Positions 10,509-17,230 of a stretch of DNA of 64,000 bases are shown in pieces. The position numbers and the translations under genes were made by a program. This stretch comes from Sporomusa acidovorans. Lineage in GTDB: Bacteria; Bacillota; Negativicutes; Sporomusales; Sporomusaceae. How positions within the stretch are numbered: the first letter of the stretch is position 1; each line of letters opens with the position of its first letter. The notes under the pieces were generated by a model. It did not search any database. It was not told the origin of the DNA and saw nothing but the letters and a program-made list of their open reading frames with translations. The stretch spans positions 1 to 64,000 of the forward strand of contig NZ_FNAM01000031.1 in assembly GCF_900101845.1 (NCBI RefSeq), in the 5' to 3' direction.

Positions 10509-10571
10509 TTGGATTTTCGACATATGACATTCGACAACGAAAAATCGAATATCCAGGGTCGAAAATCGAAT
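10509..10571. repeat. Nested inverted repeat in tRNA spacer
   Basis: GATTTTCGAC (10512-10521) and GTCGAAAATC (10558-10567) are perfect inverted copies. Inside them ATTCGA and TCGAAT form a second inverted pair, so the spacer can fold into a long hairpin. A diverged version of the same spacer, rich in TCGA, precedes the second tRNA-Gly gene at 16294-16373. Confidence 0.7.
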
Positions 10572-10573
10572 AA

Positions 10574-10648
10574 GCGGAAGTAGCTCAGTGGTAGAGCATC
10601 GCCTTGCCAAGGCGAGGGTCGCGAGTTCGAATCTCGTTTTCCGCTCCA
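10574..10648 (+). tRNA. tRNA-Gly (GCC), copy 1
   Basis: A 75-nt cloverleaf: acceptor GCGGAAG/TTTCCGC, anticodon loop TTGCCAA (GCC) between TCGCC and GGCGA, T-arm GAGTTCGAATCTC, encoded CCA. It is identical to the copy at 16374-16448. A fragment of its 3' end recurs at 11682-11708. Confidence 0.96.
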
Positions 10649-10732
10649 TATAGGGGTATAGCTCAATTGGTAGAGTAGTGGTCTCCAAAACCATTGGTTG
10701 AGGGTTCAAGTCCTTCTGCCCCTGCCATAAAA
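10624..10732 (+). repeat. Direct repeat, left copy (tRNA-Gly 3' end plus tRNA-Trp)
   Basis: The DNA from the tRNA-Gly T-arm through the complete tRNA-Trp gene and the following TAAAA recurs almost exactly at 11682-11790. I see only two substitutions: G/A in TCTCGTTTT versus TCTCATTTT, and T/C in the spacer before tRNA-Trp. The two copies bracket about 950 bp of AT-rich DNA. Confidence 0.92.
10652..10727 (+). tRNA. tRNA-Trp (CCA), copy 1
   Basis: A 76-nt cloverleaf: acceptor AGGGGTA/TGCCCCT, anticodon loop CTCCAAA (CCA) between GTGGT and ACCAT, T-arm GGGTTCAAGTCC, discriminator G and encoded CCA. A second, seemingly identical gene lies at 11710-11785. Confidence 0.96.
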
Positions 10733-10776
10733 CGTAGAGAATTCTCATGTTGAGAGGTTTTCTACGTTTTATTTAC
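10728..10776 (+). terminator. Terminator after tRNA cluster 1
   Basis: TAAAACGTAGA at 10728-10738 pairs with TCTACGTTTTA at 10761-10771, with an inner GAGA/TCTC-like pair, followed by TTTA. The symmetry means it could act on both strands. Confidence 0.7.
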
Positions 10777-10850
10777 AGAGTAGCTTATTGGGGGTTGCAT
10801 ATGCCTGCCAAGACCTGTGATGAATACGAATAATTATCACGGTTAAGAAA

Positions 10851-10894
10851 AAAGCGACCCCCAAGCCTAAATTCTTAGACCTGGGGGTTATGAG
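10851..10894 (-). terminator. Terminator of the 28-codon minus-strand gene
   Basis: On the minus strand ACCCCCAGG...CTTGGGGGT forms a strong GC stem (with a TCTAAG/TTTAGG extension) followed by CGCTTTTTTCTT. It sits just downstream of the small ORF ending at 10917. Confidence 0.7.
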
Positions 10895-10916
10895 GTACTT
10901 ATTGAGTTATCCAGCA

Positions 10917-11003
10917 TTATTTTGCGTTTCTAAAGAGAGTTTCTTTTTTTATCATCTTATCGCGTTTTTCCATTTCCTTTACAATCCATGAAAGTAATTT
11001 CAT
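10917..11003 (-). CDS. 28-residue small protein, unknown, possibly iron regulated
   Basis: The minus-strand frame from ATG (11003) to TAA (10917) encodes 28 residues, MKLLSWIVKEMEKRDKMIKK followed by ETLFRNAK: a short hydrophobic start, then a very basic, probably helical tail. I do not recognise it. Support for a real gene is unusually complete: GGGAGGG at plus 11011-11017 lies 7 nt before the ATG, a consensus promoter lies upstream, and a GC-rich terminator follows. A Fur-box-like sequence overlaps the promoter, which suggests induction under iron limitation. It lies inside the segment bounded by the tRNA-Trp direct repeats. Confidence 0.65.
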   Translation of the reverse strand: MKLLSWIVKEMEKRDKMIKKETLFRNAK

Positions 11004-11035
11004 AATGTATCCCTCCCAATATTGTTATATGTATA

Positions 11036-11068
11036 ACTATAATTTAATTAATAATGATTGTCAATTAA
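11036..11068 (-). promoter_or_regulatory. Promoter with Fur-box-like operator for the 28-codon gene
   Basis: On the minus strand TTGACA (plus 11059-11064) and TATAGT (plus 11036-11041) are exactly 17 bp apart. The plus-strand 19-mer at 11050-11068 (AATAATGATTGTCAATTAA) matches 12 of 19 positions of the classical Fur consensus and covers the -35 element and part of the spacer. The promoter is clear from sequence; Fur binding is inference. Confidence 0.6.
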
Positions 11069-11160
11069 AAAGATTATTCCATAATATTCGATTTTTCTGG
11101 TATAATTTAGTATTCAATATGTTGAAAATAATATGGGAAATTTAGATAATTAGAAAAGAT

Positions 11161-11289
11161 TTGAGAAATTTTAGAACGGTTAGAGCAGCTATGCAAGTGC
11201 TTGGAATAAATTCTAGTACTTTCTATCGTTGTGTTGCAGAGTTAGAGAAAAGCTCCATAATCCTATTTCAAAGTATATTTTTAGATTAA
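11161..11289 (+). pseudogene. Remnant of a Fis-type helix-turn-helix regulator
   Basis: A frame starting after the stop at about 11146, with TTG at 11161, reads VRAAMQVLGINSSTFYRCVA and ends at TAA 11287-11289. The pattern A-A-x-x-L-G-I-x-x-S-T-x-Y-R is that of the C-terminal Fis-like DNA-binding helix of sigma-54 activators and related regulators. Nothing else of such a protein is visible upstream, where stops are frequent. I read it as the decayed tail of a regulator gene. Confidence 0.45.
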
Positions 11290-11301
11290 ACCTCTTTCCA
11301 C

Positions 11302-11327
11302 GCCCCAATTTAGGGGCTATTTTTTTA
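11302..11327 (+). terminator. Terminator after the HTH remnant
   Basis: GCCCC (11302-11306) pairs with GGGGC (11313-11317) and is followed by TATTTTTTT. It probably once ended the regulator gene now decayed upstream. Confidence 0.6.
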
Positions 11328-11681
11328 GCTTGTTGATAAATTTTGACATGATAAGGATATTGCTTCTATGTTGCCAAGTTTAAGGAAAAGGAAAAAGATA
11401 TTTGGAAAAATTTTAAGTTATGGGATAATCTGTCTTTACAGCGAGCGAGTAATCTGTATAATTGTATTAGGAACAGAAACAAATAGTTTTCTTTTCGAGA
11501 GTTAATCTATCATACAACTTTTCGAAGGGGGAATGGGTTTACTTCTGTTCTTTATATTTTTGTAATAGGATCCTTATTTTTACCTTTGGACATCACCTTG
11601 AGCCTATGGTATAATAATTACAAGACACGAGAAATTGGTATGCTGATTGACCTAAAGGCTTTGGAATTCTGGGGGTTCAAT
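11328..11681. other. AT-rich non-coding segment
   Basis: I find no gene here. A GAAGGGGGA at about 11525 precedes only a ten-codon frame. A promoter-like pair, TTGGAC (11586-11591) and TATAAT (11610-11615) with 18 bp between, could drive the second tRNA-Trp gene. The right edge, GGGGGTTCAATAG, abuts the truncated tRNA-Gly 3' end. Confidence 0.5.
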
Positions 11682-11790
11682 AGTTCGAATCTCATTTTCC
11701 GCTCCATACAGGGGTATAGCTCAATTGGTAGAGTAGTGGTCTCCAAAACCATTGGTTGAGGGTTCAAGTCCTTCTGCCCCTGCCATAAAA
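11682..11790 (+). repeat. Direct repeat, right copy (truncated tRNA-Gly plus tRNA-Trp)
   Basis: This is the second copy of the repeat at 10624-10732. It begins within the T-arm of tRNA-Gly (AGTTCGAATCTC, 11682-11693) and keeps the acceptor strand and CCA (to 11706), but has no 5' part of that gene, then contains a whole tRNA-Trp. Such a 3'-end duplication is the usual footprint of integration or recombination at a tRNA gene. Confidence 0.9.
11710..11785 (+). tRNA. tRNA-Trp (CCA), copy 2
   Basis: A complete 76-nt tRNA-Trp with CCA anticodon and encoded 3' CCA, matching copy 1 throughout by eye. It lies in the right arm of the direct repeat and is followed at once by a terminator. Confidence 0.95.
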
Positions 11791-11826
11791 AAATCACTGA
11801 GAATTTATTCTCAGTGATTTTTTATT
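11787..11826. terminator. Bidirectional terminator between tRNA-Trp and the ABC operon
   Basis: AAATCACTGAGAAT (11791-11804) pairs perfectly with ATTCTCAGTGATTT (11807-11820). T-runs on both strands suit termination of tRNA-Trp (plus) and of the ssuB-like gene (minus). Confidence 0.85.
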
Positions 11827-12626
11827 TAATTCTCGGCTAATTCCATTTTCTTACCTTTTAATACTTCCTCCCGCAGAGTCAACCAAATGGTTCTAAATAG
11901 TTCGTTATAGTGCATAGTCGTTCTAATTGAGGCAATGTCGCGGGGGCGGGGAAGGTCAATGTCAATGATTGACTTCACGGTGCCGGGATGGGCGGTCATA
12001 ATCAGAATGCGATCACTTAGACAGAGGGCTTCGTCAATGCTATGTGTAATGAAGACAGTGGTTTTTTTACTTAATTCCCAGATACGTAGTAATTCTTGTT
12101 GTAAAAGAATTCTGTTCTGTTCATCAAGGGCACCGAAAGGCTCATCCATCAGCAGGATTTCGGGATCATTGGCAAACGCCCGGGCAACACTTACCCGCTG
12201 CTTCATACCACCGGAAAGCTGGTGAGGGTAGGCTTTGGCAAATTTACTAAGGCCAATCATACGAATGTATTTTTCGGCAATTTGATAGCGTTCTTTTTTT
12301 GAAATTCCTCGAAGTTTTAAACCGTAAGCAACATTATCGATCACCGTCATCCAGGGAAAAACAGATTGTTCCTGGAATACTAAAGAATTTACCGGACGTC
12401 CGTCTGACGTAATTTGAATATCAACACTGCCGCCTGAGGCCGTATCTAAGCCGGCGAGAATGCGAAGCAGGGTAGTTTTGCCACAACCGCTGGGGCCGAC
12501 AATAGAAAAAAATTCACCATCACCAATAGAAATATTGATATTAGCTAAAGCGGTAATTTGACCGCGATTGGTAATAAATTTTTTTTCAACATTTTTTAAG
12601 ACAATGCTGGTGTTGTCATAAGGCAT
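11826..12626 (-). CDS. ABC transporter ATPase, SsuB/TauB family
   Basis: This is the ATP-hydrolysing subunit of a sulfonate/taurine/nitrate/hydroxymethylpyrimidine-type importer. The 266 residues show Walker A GPSGCGKTT (44-52), Q-loop FQEQSVFPW (84-92), signature LSGGMKQRV (137-145), Walker B ILLMDEP (157-163) and the H-loop VFITHS near 194. The start is ATG at 12626: AAGGAGG lies 7 nt upstream, while the GTG two codons earlier would touch it. It is the last gene of the minus-strand operon. The substrate cannot be read from sequence, since no sulfonatase or thiamine gene is adjacent. Confidence 0.9.
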   Translation of the reverse strand: MPYDNTSIVLKNVEKKFITNRGQITALANINISIGDGEFFSIVGPSGCGKTTLLRILAGLDTASGGSVDIQITSDGRPVNSLVFQEQSVFPWMTVIDNVAYGLKLRGISKKERYQIAEKYIRMIGLSKFAKAYPHQLSGGMKQRVSVARAFANDPEILLMDEPFGALDEQNRILLQQELLRIWELSKKTTVFITHSIDEALCLSDRILIMTAHPGTVKSIIDIDLPRPRDIASIRTTMHYNELFRTIWLTLREEVLKGKKMELAEN

Positions 12627-12650
12627 AGCCACACCTCCTTTAGTTAGTTC

Positions 12651-13397
12651 CTAACTGGCTTGTTTCCAGGGAAGTACCAGACGCTCCAGCCAGTCAAGCA
12701 CAAGGGCGAAGATATAGCCAAGCACGGATAGGGTAATCAGTGCGGCAAACATTTGCTCAATATCAAACATGTCATAGGCTCGCCAAATCATCCAACCTAC
12801 GCCAGCTTTGGCAGCCGACATTTCGGCGGCGACAATCAGAATCAATGCCATACCCATACCGAGTTTAAGTCCGGCAAAAATCATGGGCAGGGCACCTGGA
12901 AGAGCTACCGTGAGATAGAAGTCTTTACGACTGGCACCAAAATTTTTAGCTACTTCCAAATAAATTTTGTCAATATTTAGCACCCCCGCCATGGTATTGA
13001 TGACCACAAGATAAAATACGCCAATAGCGATGGTAAATATTTTGGAGGTTTCCCCCAGCCCGAAGATCAGCAGAATGAGTGGCATAATAGCTAATTTGGG
13101 AATCGGGTATGTAGCCGCAATCATAGGTTCCACGGCCGAGCGGATAAACGGCGAAAGCCCCATGCTCAGCCCTAGAAGAATCCCTGGAACGGCACCGGCG
13201 AGAAAACCCCAGATAACCCGTAAAACGCTTACCCCGGTGTTATAAGCAAGATCGCCGTGAATGAGCAGTGGAAAAAATGATTGTAAGATCAGCCAAGGAC
13301 TTGAGAGCAGGCGGGTATCAACAATGCCTAAACGGGCAGCGGCTTCCCAAAGTAAGAGCAAAATTACTGGTGAAAGAATAGAAATAACCGTTTTCAT
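12651..13397 (-). CDS. ABC transporter permease, SsuC/TauC family
   Basis: A 248-residue integral membrane permease with about six hydrophobic helices and the BPD_transp_1 EAA loop (EVAKNFGASRKDFYLTVALP) that docks the ATPase. I chose the ATG at 13397 (MKTVISIL), because AGGAG at plus 13407-13411 is then 9 nt away; ATG 13403 and TTG 13406 are too close. It lies 24 nt upstream of the ATPase gene and 29 nt downstream of the binding-protein gene, so the three form one operon. Confidence 0.9.
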   Translation of the reverse strand: MKTVISILSPVILLLLWEAAARLGIVDTRLLSSPWLILQSFFPLLIHGDLAYNTGVSVLRVIWGFLAGAVPGILLGLSMGLSPFIRSAVEPMIAATYPIPKLAIMPLILLIFGLGETSKIFTIAIGVFYLVVINTMAGVLNIDKIYLEVAKNFGASRKDFYLTVALPGALPMIFAGLKLGMGMALILIVAAEMSAAKAGVGWMIWRAYDMFDIEQMFAALITLSVLGYIFALVLDWLERLVLPWKQAS

Positions 13398-13426
13398 AGA
13401 CATCAACTCCTAGGGCCACAATCGCC

Positions 13427-14503
13427 TTATTGATATTTTCCTAATGTTTTTATGGCAAAATCGACATATTGGTTATCAACAGTATCTTCCAGGTTTATAT
13501 CTGACTTCAGCAAATTATTTTCTTTGTACCAGGCTAAATCAGCCTCGATACCTTTTAGCCGTAGATAGCCGTCAGGATTTAAACCGGTGGGAAACATTTT
13601 TTCATAAAGGCTTGGTTCCTTAACTACTGAGTATTTACATAATATTTCAATGACTTCAGCTTTGTTTTTATTTTTAAAAAAAGCATCATTGTAGTCGCGC
13701 ATAGATTTTACGTAAGCCGTCATAAAGCGGTTAGCGACATCTGGCCGGGTAGTCATGCTGGTGCCATAAACCAACAACGCAATTTGGGCGTCGGGATCAT
13801 ATTCTGACGGATCTTTCCAAGGATCGATTATACCTTTTGCCATCCCCTGGGTGACAAAAGGTTCGATAACCATGGCCGCATCGATGCTTTTATTTCCCAG
13901 CGAAACAAGCATGTCAGGAAATGCCCGGATAACCTGCATGTCAATATCCTTGGTTGTTAAGCCGCCTTTGGCCAACACCCTGGCCAGACATATTTCATCC
14001 AGTGAGGCTGTACCGACAACTGCGATTCTTTTGCCGCGCAAGTCGGCAAAATCTCGGATGCTATCGACAAGGTCTTTTCTTATGACAAGGCGGTAATAGC
14101 CTTGTCCGGGTACATTGATTCCTTTATCGGCAACCATTTTAATAGGGATGTCGCGGGACATTGCATTTAACAGCCCGGAGGCTGTTACGGTGGCACCGAC
14201 GTCTAATTGCCCTGCTGCCAGTTGATTAATCATTTCTTGACCGGAATTAAACTGAATGGGTTCAACCTTAATGCCGACATCCTGGTAATACCCTTTAGCC
14301 ATACCAATCAAGACTCCGGCATCGGAAATCACTTGTTTCATGCCGACTTTAACGACTGTTTCCTGAGGCAGGGTTGTCAAACCGGGAGCCCAAGCCGGTC
14401 CTTTGGATGAAGTGGATTGCGGTGCAGGGGCCTGACCACAGGCAGTAATGAGAAAGGTAACTAGGAGCAGGATTGCCACCAGCCCTCCGAAACGCTTTAC
14501 CAT
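13427..14503 (-). CDS. ABC transporter substrate-binding lipoprotein, SsuA/TauA/NMT1-like
   Basis: A 358-residue periplasmic or surface solute-binding protein. It has a lipoprotein signal with lipobox LITAC and Cys22 as the lipidation site. The mature part has NMT1/SsuA features: KVGMKQVISDAGVLIGMAKG near the start, QLAAGQLDVGATV, and KSIDAAMVIEPFV. It is the first gene of the importer operon, with AGGAGGG 6 nt before the ATG. Candidate ligands for this family are aliphatic sulfonates, taurine, nitrate or pyrimidine precursors; none can be chosen here. Confidence 0.88.
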   Translation of the reverse strand: MVKRFGGLVAILLLVTFLITACGQAPAPQSTSSKGPAWAPGLTTLPQETVVKVGMKQVISDAGVLIGMAKGYYQDVGIKVEPIQFNSGQEMINQLAAGQLDVGATVTASGLLNAMSRDIPIKMVADKGINVPGQGYYRLVIRKDLVDSIRDFADLRGKRIAVVGTASLDEICLARVLAKGGLTTKDIDMQVIRAFPDMLVSLGNKSIDAAMVIEPFVTQGMAKGIIDPWKDPSEYDPDAQIALLVYGTSMTTRPDVANRFMTAYVKSMRDYNDAFFKNKNKAEVIEILCKYSVVKEPSLYEKMFPTGLNPDGYLRLKGIEADLAWYKENNLLKSDINLEDTVDNQYVDFAIKTLGKYQ

Positions 14504-14652
14504 GATGTTCCCTCCTTGTTATTTTGGGATTTTCTCTTATCGTAGAAGCTACTTCATATTATTCAAAGCTCAATATTTGGTTACTTTGCAGGCAGGTTTT
14601 TTTTAGCGGCTCAAGAATATAAATCAAAGAAGATAGCAGAAAGGGTCGTCTT

Positions 14653-15318
14653 ATGGAAAAAGTTATTGAACAAGTAAAACAATGGGAGTTTTTAAAAAAA
14701 ATTCCGACAGAAATTCATGGGTTTACCTTAATTAATGAGTTTATTACTTGCGGTTCGCAATACCGTATTTTTACGTATAATCATCAACAGGCTAGACGAA
14801 GTTTTAACGTGATGTATGATGAGGCAACTAAGGATTTTTTGGTTCGTATAGTGATTGGCCTGACAGAATTTTGTGATATAAGCTTTATTACTCCTGACTT
14901 CGCGTTTTTTGAAAAGGTTTTGACAGAGCGAATGGAAAAAACATTGCGGCAATTAGCATATTTTGATCCTGCTTCTTTGTGTGCGCAATTTACCCAGAAA
15001 AAGGTGCTTGAATGGCCCTACCGCACAGAGCTGCCAGATAAGGTCGGTGATTTTACACTTTTTGTTAGCCCAGAAAAACCATTTAAAGGTTTGAACGGAT
15101 CTTATGTTATAATAGATTATAGTGATTTTGCCACAGAAAGTAATCTGACAATAAACTATAATATCTTTCGCGATGAATTTTTTGGCGAAATCCGACTTAG
15201 ACGGATTCCGATTATGACATCAGATTTTGATTCTAAAACACTAACTGAGCTTGAAACAAAACTAGGCGAACATTTAATTCATACACTGGAAGGTTTGCGG
15301 TTAAAACTGAAATCGTAA
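14653..15318 (+). CDS. Unknown protein with an internal duplication
   Basis: A 221-residue soluble protein with no signal or membrane segment, which I do not recognise. It looks like two copies of one domain: residues 11-103 begin WEFLKKIPTEIHGFTL and residues 121-216 begin WPYRTELPDKVGDFTL. Each continues through a tyrosine-rich beta-strand stretch and ends in an amphipathic helix (FFEKVLTERMEKTLRQL versus LTELETKLGEHLIHTLEGL). AGAAAGGG lies before the ATG. It stands 37 nt upstream of the CheY-like gene in the same direction, so the two may be cotranscribed and share a signalling role. That role is inference. Confidence 0.75.
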   Translation: MEKVIEQVKQWEFLKKIPTEIHGFTLINEFITCGSQYRIFTYNHQQARRSFNVMYDEATKDFLVRIVIGLTEFCDISFITPDFAFFEKVLTERMEKTLRQLAYFDPASLCAQFTQKKVLEWPYRTELPDKVGDFTLFVSPEKPFKGLNGSYVIIDYSDFATESNLTINYNIFRDEFFGEIRLRRIPIMTSDFDSKTLTELETKLGEHLIHTLEGLRLKLKS

Positions 15319-15355
15319 CTGGGCGAATAGTAAGTAGCAACTGGGAGGTATTTTG

Positions 15356-15718
15356 ATGTCAAGAATTTTAATATGTGATGATTCTGCATTTATGCGTATG
15401 ATGTTAAAAAAAATGATAACGGACCTTGGCCATGAGGTTGTTGCCGAAGCAGGGGATGGCAAACAAGCAGTTCAACTTTATCGGCAGTTTACACCTGACT
15501 TGGTCACTATGGATATTACCATGCCGGTAATGGATGGAATTCAGGCAGTTAAACACATTCATGAGGAGGACCCGTTAGCTCGGATTATTATGGTAACGGC
15601 CATAGGCCAGCGCAGTATTATTTCCGATGCAATCAAAGCCGGTGCATCCAGTTTTATCGTTAAGCCGTTTGACCCGGAACAGGTTGAGGAAACGATAAAT
15701 AAAGTTTTAGCGGGATAA
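15356..15718 (+). CDS. CheY-like single-domain response regulator
   Basis: The 120-residue protein is a bare receiver domain. The acidic pair Asp8-Asp9, phospho-acceptor Asp53 (LVTMDITMP), Thr81 (IIMVTAIGQ) and Lys103 (FIVKPF) are all in place, so it can be phosphorylated. There is no output domain. The T-A-I-G-Q segment and MSRILICDDSAFMRMMLKKM resemble CheY and the stand-alone regulators of chemotaxis. No kinase is nearby. ATG 15356 is preferred to TTG 15353, as GGGAGG (15343-15348) is 7 nt upstream of it. Confidence 0.9.
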   Translation: MSRILICDDSAFMRMMLKKMITDLGHEVVAEAGDGKQAVQLYRQFTPDLVTMDITMPVMDGIQAVKHIHEEDPLARIIMVTAIGQRSIISDAIKAGASSFIVKPFDPEQVEETINKVLAG

Positions 15719-15883
15719 CCGCAATTTTCCCTTAAGAGGGAAGAGTTAATTTGTGCCGGTGGTGATCTTGCCAATTTCCAAAAAGTTGATTGCCTGTTGA
15801 GGTAAAAATACTTGACGCATTCATCAGAGTAAGATATAATAATTTTCGTTGCAAAGTTTCAAAATAAAGGTAATTTTGTGCTA

Positions 15884-15912
15884 TTGACTTTATTTGGGGG
15901 CTATTATATACT
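15884..15912 (+). promoter_or_regulatory. Promoter of tRNA cluster 2
   Basis: TTGACT (15884-15889) and TATACT (15907-15912) are 17 bp apart, 20 bp before the tRNA-Asp gene, as expected for a strong stable-RNA promoter. Confidence 0.75.
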
Positions 15913-15931
15913 AAGTAATGCAATTAAATGT

Positions 15932-16008
15932 GGCCCTGTGGTGTAGCGGTCTAACATGCCGCCCTGTCACGGCGGAGATCGACGGTTCAAATCCGTTCAG
16001 GGTCGCCA
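15932..16008 (+). tRNA. tRNA-Asp (GTC), copy 2
   Basis: A 77-nt cloverleaf with acceptor GGCCCTG/CAGGGTC, anticodon GTC in CTGTCAC and encoded CCA. It differs from copy 1 by a paired C-G to T-A change in the acceptor stem, which keeps pairing and suggests both genes are functional. Confidence 0.96.
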
Positions 16009-16009
16009 T

Positions 16010-16215
16010 TTCCTTAGCTCCTGCGGGTGGCTAGAAATGCCCAGATGCAGCGTCCTGTGTTCAATATGTCATACAACGTTCTAGCTTGTCATAGATAGGC
16101 CAAACGCATTTTGTACGGGTCGCGACGAGAACCGTAGCGGAGGCGTACACGGGAGTACGTTGAGCAACGGATCGCAGGAGCAACAACGCAGATGGGCGTT
16201 TATAGACAGCTGTAT
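16010..16215. repeat. GC-richer inserted element inside tRNA cluster (possible dispersed repeat)
   Basis: About 200 bp between tRNA-Asp and tRNA-Phe differ in composition from the AT-rich spacers around them and code for nothing convincing. GCTCCTGCG (16017-16025) recurs inverted as CGCAGGAGC (16173-16181), and AATGCCCAGATG near the left end mirrors CAGATGGGCGTT near the right end approximately. It has the look of a short non-coding dispersed repeat, but only one copy is in the window, so its repeat nature is inference. Confidence 0.4.
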
Positions 16216-16217
16216 AT

Positions 16218-16293
<76 letters not shown>

Positions 16294-16373
16294 TTCTCGA
16301 CCTTGGACGTTTGACATGCGATCTTCGATAGCGAAAATCGAACGTCTAATGTTGAAACTTGAAAGTCGAATAT

Positions 16374-16448
16374 GCGGAAGTAGCTCAGTGGTAGAGCATC
16401 GCCTTGCCAAGGCGAGGGTCGCGAGTTCGAATCTCGTTTTCCGCTCCA
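16374..16448 (+). tRNA. tRNA-Gly (GCC), copy 2
   Basis: A 75-nt gene identical to the copy at 10574-10648, anticodon GCC, encoded CCA. It is preceded by a TCGA-rich spacer related to the one before copy 1, so spacer and gene were duplicated together. Confidence 0.96.
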
Positions 16449-16455
16449 TAGTTGT

Positions 16456-16530
<75 letters not shown>

Positions 16531-16574
16531 CAAAAAATAAAGCCGTTTAACTAATGGTTTTAATTTATATTTAT

Positions 16575-16663
16575 GCCGGGGTGGCGGAACTGGCAGACGC
16601 ACGGGACTTAAAATCCCGCGGGTAGAAATACCCGTACCGGTTCGATTCCGGTCCTCGGCACCA
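16575..16663 (+). tRNA. tRNA-Leu (TAA)
   Basis: An 89-nt class II tRNA: acceptor GCCGGGG/CCTCGGC, anticodon loop CTTAAAA (TAA) between CGGGA and TCCCG, a variable arm GCGGGTAGAAATACCCGT, T-arm CCGGTTCGATTCCGG and encoded ACCA. Confidence 0.96.
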
Positions 16664-16689
16664 ATTCTACAAAACTATCTACAACATTG

Positions 16690-16718
16690 CCTGGACTTTG
16701 TCCAGGTTTTTCTTTTAT
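16690..16718 (+). terminator. Terminator of tRNA cluster 2
   Basis: CCTGGAC (16690-16696) pairs with GTCCAGG (16700-16706) over a TTT loop, followed by TTTTTCTTTTAT. Confidence 0.9.
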
Positions 16719-16940
16719 CAAGCCCCGATAACTTCACGGACTAGAGATTACCACGACACAAAGGAAAGGATTAGGCCTTTGTTTTTGGCACTGGGAAGAT
16801 GTCCGAAAATTTACGATTGATAACGTTTTAAACGTTCGAGGGTATGCACTACACATGCCAAATTGCCGGGAAGCAAGTTTATTTGTTGTGTGACGCCAGT
16901 AGCTGGTTTATTGAGAAATAATATTAATAAACAAAAAACA
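16719..16940. other. Intergenic segment without a gene
   Basis: I see no coding sequence. One terminator-like hairpin is present (ACAAAGG at about 16758 with CCTTTGT followed by TTTT, to 16785) and a smaller hairpin near 16841-16859. They may be relics of a lost gene. Confidence 0.4.
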
Positions 16941-16942
16941 TA

Positions 16943-16971
16943 TAGACAAAATTATCAGAATAATATATAAT
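16943..16971 (+). promoter_or_regulatory. Promoter of the 49-codon gene
   Basis: TAGACA (16943-16948) and a perfect TATAAT (16966-16971) are 17 bp apart. The leader then has GCGAG...CTCGC as a small inverted pair before the ribosome binding site. Confidence 0.65.
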
Positions 16972-17038
16972 AATATTATCAAATGCGAGGATGCATAAAT
17001 GCAGCTCGCTTATTTTATTTTAAAGGAAGGTGGTTATC

Positions 17039-17188
17039 ATGAAGAACGCTAATAAAATTAACTTTACGATGTCGGATACAGAATTTCAGAAACTGCTTGA
17101 TGAGCTGCCAAAACTTTTGGAGGAGTTTGAAAAAGAAGTTCAAAGAAAAGATAATTTAGTCATGAATGTCTTTTGGGGGACGTTATAG
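17039..17188 (+). CDS. 49-residue acidic small protein, unknown
   Basis: ATG at 17039 opens 49 codons ending at TAG 17186-17188. The sequence is soluble and helix-prone: a leucine/glutamate stretch (FQKLLDELPKLLEEFEKEV, residues 16-34) likely forms an amphipathic helix or short coiled coil, and the end is NVFWGTL. The ribosome binding site GGAAGG lies 11-12 nt before the ATG, a clear promoter is upstream and a GC-rich terminator follows at once. The signals argue for a real, singly transcribed gene. I recognise no family. Confidence 0.65.
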   Translation: MKNANKINFTMSDTEFQKLLDELPKLLEEFEKEVQRKDNLVMNVFWGTL

Positions 17189-17200
17189 ACAGATATTTAA

Positions 17201-17230
17201 AATAGCCGCCTAGCTTAGGCGGCTATTGTT
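17201..17230. terminator. Terminator after the 49-codon gene
   Basis: AATAGCCGCCTA (17201-17212) pairs perfectly with TAGGCGGCTATT (17216-17227). The U-tract is weak on the plus strand (GTTGT), but the stem is very strong. Confidence 0.7.

Noticed and set aside
10458..10748. Minus-strand ORFs across tRNA cluster 1 (KRDSNSRPSPWQGDALPL-type peptides)
   Set aside because: They are antisense translations of tRNA-Gly and tRNA-Trp genes, a well-known source of false proteins.
11521..11570. Small ORF behind GAAGGGGGA at 11525
   Set aside because: Only ten codons, hydrophobic, no terminator or conservation evidence.
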